Below are positions 18,945-27,000 of a stretch of 49,994 nucleotides of DNA, in pieces. Numbering within the stretch: the stretch's first letter is position 1; each line of letters opens with the position of its first letter. A program made the position numbers and the translations under genes. The notes below the pieces were generated by a model. That model did not search any database and was not told the DNA's origin. It saw only the letters and a list, made by a program, of their open reading frames with translations. This DNA comes from Methanosarcinaceae archaeon (GTDB lineage: Archaea; Halobacteriota; Methanosarcinia; Methanosarcinales; Methanosarcinaceae): contig JAUWQD010000017.1 in NCBI GenBank assembly GCA_030611265.1, positions 1 through 49,994 of the forward strand. The letters run 5' to 3'.

Positions 18945-18996
18945 GTCAAACGTTGCGACGGTACACCCAACCGCTCCAGAATTGAATTGAGGGATA
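18945..18996 (+). repeat. Family B repeat, decayed copy B2
   Basis: The left half (GTCAAACGTTGCGACGGTAC, then ACCCAACCG) matches copies B1 and B3 almost base for base. The hairpin half has diverged to CTCCAGAATTGAATTGAGGG, so the perfect 7-bp stem is lost. It lies between the EndoQ stop and the 5' break of the ATPase remnant. Confidence 0.7.
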
Positions 18997-19410
18997 CCGA
19001 TAGTCTGCTGGATAGCATCATGGATTCAATGCCGTCATGTATCATCAACTTTTGAGAACATCTCAGCAGAGTTCCTTGCAGGGCTTGACAGGGAAAACAG
19101 ACTTCTGGCGCGTTTCTCGCAATGGGGGAAGTGGTGGCACAAGGAAAATGAGATTGATGTAGTGGCATTGAACAAGGAAACGCACGACATATTATTTTGC
19201 GAGTGCAAGTGGCGTAACAGGAAAGCAGGTGTTGATATTGTCCAGCAATTGCTTGACAAGGCACCGCTGGTTAAATGGTTCAATGCAGAGCGAGAAGAGT
19301 ATTTTGTTGTGATATCAAAAGCAGGTTTTACCAAAAAAGCAATCGAATTTGCTAATCAGCACGGAGTACTATTGTTCGATCTGAGGGATATAAATGAATA
19401 TTTTGGTTAA
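18991..19410 (+). pseudogene. C-terminal remnant of an archaeal DUF234-type AAA ATPase
   Basis: An open frame of about 139 codons without a usable ATG, starting right after a stop at 18988. The translation has VSSTFENISAEFLAGL, then WGKWWHKENEIDVVAL and ILFCECKWRNRKAGVDIV, ending DLRDINEYFG. The WW...ENEIDVV...CECKW pattern is the nuclease-like C-terminal DUF234 domain of archaeal ATPases of the type found in many paralogues. The whole N-terminal AAA domain (about 300 residues) is missing. The left break coincides with decayed repeat B2. A GTG at 19162 could start an 82-residue fragment, but it would lack half the domain. Confidence 0.7.
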
Positions 19411-19431
19411 TTTTTATCCACCGTGCGCATA

Positions 19432-19665
19432 TCAATCACAATCCACCGAATATATCTCCTTAACTCTTCCAACCTTACCATCTTTTAGCTTAACCTTTAT
19501 TCCGTGTGGATGATTTGAAGATTTGGTCAATATCCTACTCACAACACCTTGAGTTATTTTTCCGCTCCTCTGATCTTGCTTTAAAACAATCCCAACACTA
19601 AGGCCTTCTTTGATATTTGCTCTATTGGTACCCTTGTTCATGATAATATCTAAATTCATGAACAT
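19432..19665 (-). CDS. YwbE-family small protein
   Basis: 77 residues; an internal ATG (codon 9, MNKGTNRANIKEGL) may be the true start, giving 69. The sequence IKEGLSVGIVLKQDQRSGKI, then TQGVVSRILTKSSNHPHGIK and VKLKDGKVGRVKEI, is the conserved YwbE (DUF2196) pattern, a small basic beta-barrel protein with KOW-like look. The function is unknown; nucleic-acid binding is suspected from the basic fold. It lies between the ATPase remnant and the MATE gene, separated by 57 nt from the latter. Confidence 0.8.
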   Translation of the reverse strand: MFMNLDIIMNKGTNRANIKEGLSVGIVLKQDQRSGKITQGVVSRILTKSSNHPHGIKVKLKDGKVGRVKEIYSVDCD

Positions 19666-19721
19666 ATAACAAATACATTTCCATCAAACTTGACTGCGTT
19701 ATTTAGACAAAATTAAAGGCA

Positions 19722-21089
19722 CTATAAGCATTTTTTTGCAAATCCAGTCCCAATTTCCAAAACTCCCTTAAGCACGAAATGTGAAGCAATTCCAGTCAAC
19801 GAATATGCCAGCACTACCGCAAAGAATATCCCCGGCAATCCGAACAAATATGACCCCAAATAAGCCAGTGGAATATACAGGGCGAATATCTGTATCACCA
19901 TGAGAACCGCAGCATGACCCGGTTTATGCAAAACATTCAAAGTAGTGGTCGATATCTGGAAAACACCAAATAAAGCATACCCGATCGGAACGATCCACAG
20001 ATAGAGCATGATTATGGATATGACCTGTGGATCATCATTGAACAACGAAGCGATGGGTCTGGCTGCCAATGCAAGAATAGCAAACATTGCCACACCCCAT
20101 ATTAGTGAAAAAGCATTACTGTATTTGACTCCCAGTTTTACCCGGTCATACCGACCGGCTCCCCAATTCTGGCCCACAAATGGCCCGATGACTGTTGACA
20201 GGGCAAAGATCACTGTCATTGCAAGGAATTCAACACGGGTACCAACACCAAAAGCTGCAACGGCTTCATGCCCATACGTAGATACTAAAGCAATTATAAC
20301 GGCTATAGAAATGGGATAAAGGAGTCTCGTTCCGGCAACCGGCAGCCCAATGTACAGGATGCTTTTCCATGAATCGAGAACCGTTTTTAGTGGAGGCAAT
20401 TCTAATGTTATCATTCCATCCCGATAGTATAGCACCCATAAAGCAACAACTAACGTAATTGCCCTTGCAACAACAGTAGCAATAGCTGCCCCGGCAAGCC
20501 CAAGCATTGGGAACGGCCCAAGCCCGAATATCAACAAAGGGTCAAGTATAACGTTGACGATCACTGCCACAAGCATTATGGCGCTCGGGGTTTTGGTATC
20601 ACCTGTTGCACGGATCGCATTGTTACCCACCATCGGAATAACAAAAAAGAGAACCCCCGGATACCAGATGATCATATATTGACTGATAAGGGAAACTATC
20701 TCTGGTGTAGCACCAAGGAGACTGAAAAAGGGCCTAATGGTTAGAAGCCCAAATAGTACAAAAAATGTGACCAATAACATCGATAAGATCAGACTGTCTG
20801 TTGTCAGTCGCTGCACTCTATAATGATCACCCCTCCCAATAGCCTGTGAGATCACAGCAGAGGCACCGATGCCTATCCCCATTGCCAGGCTGCCAATTAC
20901 CATTACCACTGGAAAAGTAAAGCTCAATGCTGCCAGTTCCTGCGTACCCAGTTGCCCGACAAAAAAGGTATCAACGAGATTAAATGCGACCATCCCGAAC
21001 ATTCCGACGATCATCGGCAGGGTCATATTGAACAGGGTTTTTGCAACAGGTCCTTCGATAAGTTGAGCTTTTTTTGTGTTTTTCATCAA
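19722..21089 (-). CDS. MATE-family efflux transporter
   Basis: 455 residues with about 12 membrane segments. It starts with a short cytoplasmic tail (KNTKKAQLIEGPVAKTLF) and the family opening MTLPMIVGMFGMVAFNLVDT, then FVGQLGTQELAALSFTFPV. The second half begins near ILYIGLPVAGTRLLYPIS and contains VGQNWGAGRYDR, the repeat of the MatE domain. MATE proteins export cationic or metabolite compounds using Na+ or H+ gradients; the substrate here is unknown. It appears monocistronic and diverges from the GTPase gene. Confidence 0.92.
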   Translation of the reverse strand: MMKNTKKAQLIEGPVAKTLFNMTLPMIVGMFGMVAFNLVDTFFVGQLGTQELAALSFTFPVVMVIGSLAMGIGIGASAVISQAIGRGDHYRVQRLTTDSLILSMLLVTFFVLFGLLTIRPFFSLLGATPEIVSLISQYMIIWYPGVLFFVIPMVGNNAIRATGDTKTPSAIMLVAVIVNVILDPLLIFGLGPFPMLGLAGAAIATVVARAITLVVALWVLYYRDGMITLELPPLKTVLDSWKSILYIGLPVAGTRLLYPISIAVIIALVSTYGHEAVAAFGVGTRVEFLAMTVIFALSTVIGPFVGQNWGAGRYDRVKLGVKYSNAFSLIWGVAMFAILALAARPIASLFNDDPQVISIIMLYLWIVPIGYALFGVFQISTTTLNVLHKPGHAAVLMVIQIFALYIPLAYLGSYLFGLPGIFFAVVLAYSLTGIASHFVLKGVLEIGTGFAKKCL

Positions 21090-21280
21090 ATCCTCTGGTC
21101 AACTAACTTCTGGATAGATTATAATATTATTCTATGTGGCATCGGTTAAGATAAGAATCACAATAAATACCATACAATTTCAAAACACCAGTAAAATCAG
21201 ATGGATGACAAAAGGTATCCGGCAACATCTGCATAACCACACAATACATCCTTATATCCCTCCAAACCATTATACACATC

Positions 21281-22054
21281 ATGGTAAGTTACAAGGCGTT
21301 AGTAAGGAGCGTAATCAAAAACTCCGACATCATCCTTGAAGTCGTAGATGCGCGGTTCCCGGACGAGACACGAAACCTCGAAGTCGAGCGGAATGTTATC
21401 CGTGAAAAAAAACCGTTCATCATAGTCCTGAACAAGTGCGACCTTGTATCAAAAAAAAATATTGAGAAGGCAAAAAAACGCTTCTCCAAAATTGCGCCCA
21501 CGATCTTTATATCCAGCAAGGACAAGTCAGGAACAACAATGCTAAGATACAAGATACTTGAAATTGCCAATGTCGAGAAAGGACGCGACGTGATGGTGGG
21601 CAGTGTCGGTTATCCCAACACAGGGAAATCATCAGTGATAAATGCAGTCGTAGGCTCAAAAAAAGCCAGCACGTCCTCAATATCCGGGCACACAAGAGGA
21701 GTGCAACACATAAATGCAGGCTCCCGAATCAAGTTCATAGACACACCCGGCGTAATCCCATTTGACGATAACGATGAGTACATACAGGGACTGCTATCGG
21801 TAAAAGACTCAACGCACCTGAGTGACCCAATTGGTGTTGCCCTGAAAATAATAGAAAAAATATGCGCCGAGAACAAAAGTGCTCTGGAATCTTTCTACAA
21901 TGTCACAGTAGAAGGAGAAAGTCAGGATTCTTATGACATTCTCGAACTTATAGGCCTACAGAGCAACTTTTTGAAAAAGAAGGGTGCCGTCGATGAAGAA
22001 CGGGCTGCTGTAAGAATAATCAATGACTGGCAGAGAGGAAAACTTCTCATCTAA
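21281..22054 (+). CDS. Circularly permuted GTPase of the YlqF/RbgA-like family
   Basis: 257 residues. The G motifs occur in permuted order: G4 NKCD at 51-54 first, G5-like ISSKDKSG next, then G1 GYPNTGKSS at 110-118 and G3 DTPG at 154-157. This order defines the YlqF/YawG group, whose characterised members act in large-subunit ribosome maturation. The archaeal relatives are short and lack the N-terminal extension, as here. The start follows an AT-rich leader; the 190 nt upstream hold no gene. A ribosome-assembly role is inferred from the family. Confidence 0.88.
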   Translation: MVSYKALVRSVIKNSDIILEVVDARFPDETRNLEVERNVIREKKPFIIVLNKCDLVSKKNIEKAKKRFSKIAPTIFISSKDKSGTTMLRYKILEIANVEKGRDVMVGSVGYPNTGKSSVINAVVGSKKASTSSISGHTRGVQHINAGSRIKFIDTPGVIPFDDNDEYIQGLLSVKDSTHLSDPIGVALKIIEKICAENKSALESFYNVTVEGESQDSYDILELIGLQSNFLKKKGAVDEERAAVRIINDWQRGKLLI

Positions 22055-22078
22055 TGTTGAATTGAACAATATCACTTA

Positions 22079-23107
22079 TTAACTAACCCGCACCGCATCC
22101 TCTATCGCCTTTTGCCACGCACCGGCGTCATCAACCTCGATCTCGCGCTTTTGGACATTGTCCCCTGATTCCGAAACAATGAGTTTCGCTTTTTTGAACA
22201 AGCCACCGTTTACAACCCGCGAACCGATGATTCCCTTCACCTTAATTTCCTCTCTCGAATCATCACGCATGTTAATGATCGCCAATCGCTTGTTTGTAAG
22301 TATCAAAAATTGTGCACCTGTTCGTGTCAATCTCAAAAGATGCTCGCCTTTCAAATAATCTGCTCGCAGCCGCCTGAGCAGGTCGAGTACTTTTTCACGG
22401 TTCTTTGGCTGGATTCCAATGATCTCGATATCCTTTGAACCTGTCAGGAGAAAGATGCGTTTTGCTTCGGCGTGCACACCTATGATCTCATTCACCCCGA
22501 TGCGGCGGAATATCTCGGACTTGTTAGACAGCATGCCGCCAGTTCCTTTTTTGAAAAAGATGTTCTTGTTCGTAACAACCATCGCAAGCCTGTTCCTTCC
22601 GATCACAACCGATTCACTTGCAAGCACATTCTCGCCGCTTTTGAGGATTGCCCCATCGATAACAGAATTATTTTTATCCGGCAAGTTTGTGTCACCTGCT
22701 GCGGATGAAACTTGTGACTGCGCATCAGGACAGTAATGGTTCAGCATTTCAACAAGCAAAGCGCCGCCGATGAGTTTCACATTATGCTTTGCAGCCTCCC
22801 CCTCTGCGTCTTTTGTAAAGTCGGAAGTCGTGACAATGATAACCCCATCAACAGTATCGCGGTATCGCAGGCTGCTGTACTCGCGCACTTCTTTCACACC
22901 TACGGCATCAGCGTATCGTTTGACCTGAACAAGCCACCGGTGAGAAAGACCAAAATGCTCAAGCGAAAGTTCAATGTCAATTCCGCCATCGCGGGAATAC
23001 TGGGTAACACTTGCCCCGTAACCCATCTGTTTGAACAGGTACGCTACAAGGTTCTCAAAATCGTCAGGAGTTGTGCTCAAAAGATGGTCGAGCGTCCATT
23101 CGGCCAT
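22079..23107 (-). CDS. Mrr-type restriction endonuclease domain fused to PH-like domains
   Basis: 342 residues from ATG 23107, which follows the TGA of the upstream gene by 1 nt and has GAGGAC before it; a TTG five codons earlier is less likely. Residues 1-120 are an Mrr_cat domain: DDFENLVAYLFKQMGYGASV, DGGIDIEL (catalytic D), and WLVQVKRY (QxK). A linker of about 40 residues follows, then two beta-rich repeats of PH/YokE type: NVLASESVVIGRNRLAMVVT and HLLRLTRTGAQFLILTNKRL. Mrr proteins often cut modified DNA, but here the C-terminal PH-like part suggests lipid or protein binding. No methylase is nearby. Confidence 0.75.
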   Translation of the reverse strand: MAEWTLDHLLSTTPDDFENLVAYLFKQMGYGASVTQYSRDGGIDIELSLEHFGLSHRWLVQVKRYADAVGVKEVREYSSLRYRDTVDGVIIVTTSDFTKDAEGEAAKHNVKLIGGALLVEMLNHYCPDAQSQVSSAAGDTNLPDKNNSVIDGAILKSGENVLASESVVIGRNRLAMVVTNKNIFFKKGTGGMLSNKSEIFRRIGVNEIIGVHAEAKRIFLLTGSKDIEIIGIQPKNREKVLDLLRRLRADYLKGEHLLRLTRTGAQFLILTNKRLAIINMRDDSREEIKVKGIIGSRVVNGGLFKKAKLIVSESGDNVQKREIEVDDAGAWQKAIEDAVRVS

Positions 23108-23108
23108 A

Positions 23109-23279
23109 TCAGTCCTCGCCAACCGAGTATGAAAGACCGCATTCCGGGCAAGAATAAGTAATTATGACTGCACCCTTTTTGCTCTTCTCTTTAGTGGTAT
23201 TCATCCATGTGCCGCAGGTTATGCATTTTTGGTCGAATATGGTACGGTCCTTTGTAGATGATTCATTTTTACCTGCCAT
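23109..23279 (-). CDS. Small zinc-ribbon protein
   Basis: 56 residues from ATG 23279, which has AAAGGTG 6 nt upstream and lies about 30 nt after a TATA box. An ATG ten codons further upstream would fall before the expected transcription start. The zinc site is KCITCGTW...YSCPECGLSY (two CxxC knuckles). The rest is short and charged. The function is unknown; it sits directly upstream of the Mrr-PH gene, separated by one base, so the two are co-expressed and perhaps work together. Confidence 0.65.
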   Translation of the reverse strand: MAGKNESSTKDRTIFDQKCITCGTWMNTTKEKSKKGAVIITYSCPECGLSYSVGED

Positions 23280-23308
23280 TTTTACACCTTTCTCTTTCTC
23301 ATTAGACA

Positions 23309-23330
23309 TTTATAAAAATATAATATATAT
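23309..23330 (-). promoter_or_regulatory. TATA-box promoter for the zinc-ribbon/Mrr-PH pair
   Basis: A 22-nt AT-only stretch beginning TTTATAAAAATATAATATAT ends about 30 nt upstream of ATG 23279, in the correct position for box A on the minus strand. Confidence 0.5.
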
Positions 23331-23432
23331 GTGTCATCTAAATACTTAACATTTATTGATTTTGCACGGTTGTGCGTAATGTGTGCAAAACAGTTATATT
23401 CATTCATGATTAATAGATGCATGTGATTAATC

Positions 23433-23630
23433 ATGGTTGTAAAGATCAACAAAGACAAATGTGACCGGAACCGGATGTGTGTCATTGTTTCAGCATGTCC
23501 CATAGGTGCCATCAAACAAAGAAAGATCGGCCCAATCCTTGCAGATTATCCTGAAATCGATGAAGAAAAATGTACCGAATGCGGAATCTGTATAAAAGAA
23601 TGCCCGCATGATACCGTTTACAAAGAATGA
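23433..23630 (+). CDS. Two-cluster ferredoxin with a variant first cysteine motif
   Basis: 65 residues. The second motif is classic for a [4Fe-4S] cluster: CTECGICIKECP. The first is not C-x2-C-x2-C-x3-C but C10-x5-C16-x5-C22-P (DKCDRNRMCVIVSACPIGAI). The same spacing occurs in the next gene. The two motifs are joined by PILADYPEIDEEKC. A final cysteine after each motif would normally close the other cluster, so cluster I may have an altered ligand or be site-differentiated. It precedes another ferredoxin, thioredoxin and marker 14, all on the plus strand. Confidence 0.85.
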   Translation: MVVKINKDKCDRNRMCVIVSACPIGAIKQRKIGPILADYPEIDEEKCTECGICIKECPHDTVYKE

Positions 23631-23674
23631 TAAAACAATAATTACGAGCCAACTGTGAGAAGAAGCGATAAAAA

Positions 23675-23968
23675 ATGGCAAAGTCAAAAAAATATAAGGT
23701 CGGCAAAAGTGTCAAAGAAGTTGCAAAACTAAAAATAAATCGATGCGACAAATCCCCCCTCTGTCCAGCTAAAAAAGTATGCACTCTAGATGCGATCACA
23801 CAGAAAAAAAGAGGGTTTTTGAACTTGTTTGCAGATTATCCGGAAATTGATCCAAGTAAATGCATGGGATGTGGGGTGTGCGTGGATGCATGCGCCCGTG
23901 GTGCGATCTATATGAAACCGATCGACACGAAAAGCAAAAACAAGAACAAGTCATATAAAAAGAAGTAA
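23675..23968 (+). CDS. Second ferredoxin with the same variant cluster motif
   Basis: 97 residues. The N-terminal 20 residues and the C-terminus (KSKNKNKSYKKK) are strongly basic. The cluster motifs are C-x5-C-x5-C (NRCDKSPLCPAKKVCTLDAI) and C-x2-C-x2-C-x3-C (KCMGCGVCVDACARGAI), joined by NLFADYPEIDPS. The linker and spacing are shared with the gene at 23433, so these are diverged duplicates. The proline normally after the last cysteine is replaced by Ala in the second motif. Basic tails could dock on an acidic partner. Located 44 nt after its twin. Confidence 0.85.
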   Translation: MAKSKKYKVGKSVKEVAKLKINRCDKSPLCPAKKVCTLDAITQKKRGFLNLFADYPEIDPSKCMGCGVCVDACARGAIYMKPIDTKSKNKNKSYKKK

Positions 23969-23995
23969 CATCATTACAAAATAAAGGTGAGTTCA

Positions 23996-24388
23996 ATGGA
24001 CGAATTGGAAGCGATCAGGAAAAAGAAGATGGAGCAAATTATCAGGAAAAAAGAACTTGAATCTTATCCGGATAAACCAATCACTGTTGCGGATGCAGAT
24101 TTCAATCAATTTATATCGAAATATCCATTAGTTGTAGTTGACTGCTGGGCAGAGTGGTGCGGACCATGCCGTATGCTTGCACCGACCATTGATGAGCTTG
24201 CTGCAGAATACAGGGGAAAGATCGTTTTCGGAAAACTCAATACCGACCACAACCGTGCAACTGCAATGCAGTATAAAATATCAAGCATTCCTGCGATGCT
24301 TGTTTTCAAGAACGGGAATTTTGTAGGACAGATAATCGGTGCAGTTCCAAAAGAACAGATCGTGCAGCAACTACAGCCTCTTATGTAA
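23996..24388 (+). CDS. Thioredoxin
   Basis: 130 residues from ATG 23996, with AAAGGTGA 6 nt before; a GTG three codons upstream is less likely. The active site is AEWCGPCRMLAP and the cis-proline block is SSIPAMLVFKNG, both standard for thioredoxin. An extra helical N-terminus of about 35 residues (DELEAIRKKKMEQIIRKKEL) is charged and could bind a partner. It lies 27 nt after the second ferredoxin and 16 nt before marker 14, so it probably serves the same operon. Confidence 0.93.
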   Translation: MDELEAIRKKKMEQIIRKKELESYPDKPITVADADFNQFISKYPLVVVDCWAEWCGPCRMLAPTIDELAAEYRGKIVFGKLNTDHNRATAMQYKISSIPAMLVFKNGNFVGQIIGAVPKEQIVQQLQPLM

Positions 24389-24404
24389 GACGGAAGTGAA
24401 ATAA

Positions 24405-25829
24405 ATGTCAAAACCAAGAATTGCAGATAGCCCAACAATACGTTTGATAGACCTTAAGTCAAAACCATACTTTATTGTCGCATCCGTAGAGGTTGGAAAT
24501 ACCACTACAAAGTGCATCCTGACAGCTACGAACATGGAAGATGGAAAGACAGGTCATGTATATAAAGTTGTGAAGATGACAAGGGATGTGCGCGATCCTT
24601 TACCTGATGAAGCGGTTTTTGGAAGAACATTGAATGGTGTGGGACTTACACGCGAATCAGTATCCGAACTTGTTCGTGATACACTTGTTGAGGCTGTGGA
24701 AAAAGCAAATCTTGACATCAAGACCGATCTGAACTTTGTTGTACGCTCAACAGGAGTGGTTGCAGGTTTTGATATGCCGGAAGAGGTTGGTGAGTTCATC
24801 AAAGCACTGGCGGACGGTTGTCTTATGGCAGGTGTCCCTCCAAAGAACATGACACCTCCAATGTCAATTGACAATCTGCCTGAGAAGTTCCGAAAGTTCA
24901 GTATGATTAAAAAGGTTGTATTTGACGGTGCAGTGGCAAGTGTTATCCCACCAATTGGTGCAACAGGCGTAGAAGTGGTTGCAAATGAAATGGAGGGAGA
25001 ACTTGCAACAGCAGGCATCAAGGAAGGTGCCAAGTGGGCTGATGTTGATTTCAGGAATCCGTGTCTTTCAATAGATTTCGGGACCACGCTTGATGGGCGA
25101 ATCACCAGTGATGACCTGCCTTATGCAAAAACGATCGGTAATTTCTGTGGTTATGCAGGTGCCATTCCCGATGCCATTATCAAGGGCACGCACACGGTCG
25201 ATGTAATTCTCGGAACAGCCCTTGATGTTTTTGATGAAAAATCCGCTGATGTCCTGACACTTAAACTTAAAGGCAAGATGATACGCGAATACGCTAACAA
25301 GATCCTTGATTATGTCATCATAGAAAAAGTTCCAAAAAGCAGTACAAAATATGGAAGCGTGCCTGTAAATCCAAAAGCTGCCGATGAAATGGGAGTTGTC
25401 CTCATTGGCTGCGATGTTGGCGAGAACGGTTCTGACATGGACAAACTGTCTGAAATTGGCGGCGAGATACACAAAAAACATGGACTCAAGATATTGTTTG
25501 CAGTGATTGATGAGGTCATGGCAAAGGTAATTTACCGTCTTGTCAAGGTTGCAAAGGATGAAGGACTTGTGTTTGAAAATTCATCCATCGGCATAACCGG
25601 AAGGGCAGGGATCAGCGGTAACAAGCCAAAACTTGCTTTGAAGTATCTTGGTGATCTCAATATCAACCACAAGATCGATGAGCGTGTGGTTTTCGTGGAT
25701 GACGGACTTGCAAGGGGCGCGGCAGTCATGGCACGTTGCATGAACTCACTCGGCGCACCCAAAAACCCTCTTGGTGGTCGTTCCGGCGGCAAATGTATTT
25801 TGGGAATGAGAGTTAAGTTGCAGGGTTAA
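24405..25829 (+). CDS. Methanogenesis marker protein 14
   Basis: 474 residues. The sequence opens MSKPRIADSPTIRLIDLK and has two ASKHA-like phosphate loops: ASVEVGNTTTKCILTATN near residue 28 and LSIDFGTTLDGRIT near 222. Glycine-rich NPLGGRSGGKCILGMRV ends the protein. This matches the marker 14 family (TIGR03285), found only in methanogens and relatives and lacking a proven function. The ASKHA features resemble ATP-dependent reductive activators of corrinoid enzymes. Two ferredoxins and a thioredoxin directly upstream fit a redox-activation role; that is an inference. Confidence 0.88.
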   Translation: MSKPRIADSPTIRLIDLKSKPYFIVASVEVGNTTTKCILTATNMEDGKTGHVYKVVKMTRDVRDPLPDEAVFGRTLNGVGLTRESVSELVRDTLVEAVEKANLDIKTDLNFVVRSTGVVAGFDMPEEVGEFIKALADGCLMAGVPPKNMTPPMSIDNLPEKFRKFSMIKKVVFDGAVASVIPPIGATGVEVVANEMEGELATAGIKEGAKWADVDFRNPCLSIDFGTTLDGRITSDDLPYAKTIGNFCGYAGAIPDAIIKGTHTVDVILGTALDVFDEKSADVLTLKLKGKMIREYANKILDYVIIEKVPKSSTKYGSVPVNPKAADEMGVVLIGCDVGENGSDMDKLSEIGGEIHKKHGLKILFAVIDEVMAKVIYRLVKVAKDEGLVFENSSIGITGRAGISGNKPKLALKYLGDLNINHKIDERVVFVDDGLARGAAVMARCMNSLGAPKNPLGGRSGGKCILGMRVKLQG

Positions 25830-25903
25830 TCAGTCTCTACTTATATAGTTTAACTACAAAATGGGTGTGTTATATTGTTTATGATGTACGATGGTAAGAA
25901 AAA

Positions 25904-25924
25904 AGACAGGAAAATATCCTGTCT
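25904..25924. terminator. Perfect hairpin downstream of marker 14
   Basis: AGACAGGA-AAATA-TCCTGTCT forms an 8-bp perfect stem with a 5-nt loop, 75 nt after the marker 14 stop. A TTGTTGA...TCAACA inverted repeat follows near 25962-25982. No T-run follows the stem, so a role as terminator or processing site is uncertain. Confidence 0.45.
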
Positions 25925-26035
25925 ATTGTACTGACATAGGAGACAAATTGGAGTCGATGGTTGTTGATCCAACGTCAACATCGCTATATGCAAAATAAGT
26001 AGAAAAAGTATACGAATCGTCAACAACGATGCAAC

Positions 26036-26323
26036 TCACTTTTCGCGCATCTGTTTAATGCTCTGTGCAATCTGCTTTGCAATCACGGTCTTTGGACCAT
26101 TGTTATCAACAAGTACCCTGCCACTCACTTCCCACCAGGATTTTGGATACGCTTTATCAGCTTCAACCTCCGGGTTGAGTCCTAACTTTGCGGCGGCTTT
26201 CTCGATCTCATTGAGTTCAGGCTGTTTGACAGAATCCTTCTTAGAGAGTATCCTGCCATCTTTTCTTGAATTGGTCAGATCAAGATATGCAGGCCATATC
26301 ACCAATTTACCTTTATCGCGCAT
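26036..26323 (-). CDS. srp19: Signal recognition particle protein Srp19
   Basis: 95 residues from ATG 26323, the start giving the expected MRDKGKLVIWPAYLDLTNSR opening. In-frame starts exist at 26329 (ATG) and 26335 (GTG); a TTTAAATTAA box about 30 nt upstream makes a leaderless start in this region likely. The core also has KDGRILSKKDSVKQP, EIEKAAAKLGLNP and KSWWEVSGRVLV. Srp19 binds 7S RNA and helps SRP54 join. The gene is monocistronic and diverges from the gene at 26589. Confidence 0.93.
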   Translation of the reverse strand: MRDKGKLVIWPAYLDLTNSRKDGRILSKKDSVKQPELNEIEKAAAKLGLNPEVEADKAYPKSWWEVSGRVLVDNNGPKTVIAKQIAQSIKQMREK

Positions 26324-26588
26324 TAACATGAACACATATTGGGATTCATTTAATTTAAAGTTGGTCCAGATACATAATCATATTCTCCATCGCGTCAAGT
26401 TAAGCTTGCAAGTTCGTTTAAAACAGGAGAAATGTACAATGGTATGTCTGAATGATATCCCGTAGAGATCGTTCTAAGCCGTGCATTCTTTTTTCGGGTC
26501 GATGACAATCTTTCACCATAAACTCCATTTTGGAACAGTGCCAATCCAAAGCCATATTTATATAGGTTCTTGGACTAAATATAATAAC

Positions 26589-26855
26589 ATGATTCGCACA
26601 AAAAACGGTTTCATTATCGATCCTGAGATTGAATCGTACATAATGGAAAACAAAAAGGATTTCAGGGTTTGCACCACATGTGGAGGACCTGTCATCGTGC
26701 CAACCGAACTTAAACCCGCCAAACCATCAGACATCAAGATAGAGATTGGTGATAATGTCCTGTACGTATCAAAGATACAGGTCAGGTACCTCCGACGCTT
26801 TGATAAGTTCATGCTTGAACAATACCGCAACTCACCGTTTTGCAACATAGGATAA
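26589..26855 (+). CDS. Conserved small cysteine-containing protein of unknown function
   Basis: 88 residues from ATG 26589, chosen because a TATA box (TTTATATAGG) lies about 30 nt upstream; the frame extends further upstream but would precede the promoter. It begins MIRTKNGFIIDPEIESYIME and has one CxxC (FRVCTTCGGPVIVPTE), then IEIGDNVLYVSKIQVRYLRR and the ending NSPFCNIG with a third cysteine. I have the impression of a Methanosarcinales-restricted family but cannot name it. A metal site from the CxxC plus a partner is possible. Confidence 0.7.
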   Translation: MIRTKNGFIIDPEIESYIMENKKDFRVCTTCGGPVIVPTELKPAKPSDIKIEIGDNVLYVSKIQVRYLRRFDKFMLEQYRNSPFCNIG

Positions 26856-26875
26856 GTATCAATCACGCTTTTTTA

Positions 26876-26936
26876 TAGTATATATTTTATAAATATATAG
26901 TGCGAGTCAATCTGAGCGTCAGCGAAGATTTTCTCG
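26876..26936 (+). repeat. Family A palindromic repeat, copy A2
   Basis: 61 nt. Hairpin 1 is TATATATTT-TAT-AAATATATA. Hairpin 2 is CGAG-TC-AATCT-GAGCGTCAGCGA-AGATT-TT-CTCG. It differs from A1 at only a few positions and one indel. It is fused without spacer to repeat B3. Confidence 0.85.
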
Positions 26937-26995
26937 GTCAAACGTTGCGACGGCACACCCAACCACAGCAGAGCTGTGGGGTATAATTATTAAGA
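26937..26995 (+). repeat. Family B palindromic repeat, copy B3
   Basis: 59 nt, same length as B1, with about five substitutions. The hairpin is CCACAGC-AGA-GCTGTGG: relative to B1 the third base pair has changed from G-C to A-T on both sides. It begins at the base after repeat A2 ends and is followed by a candidate folded RNA. Confidence 0.85.
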
Positions 26996-27000
26996 TCAAA

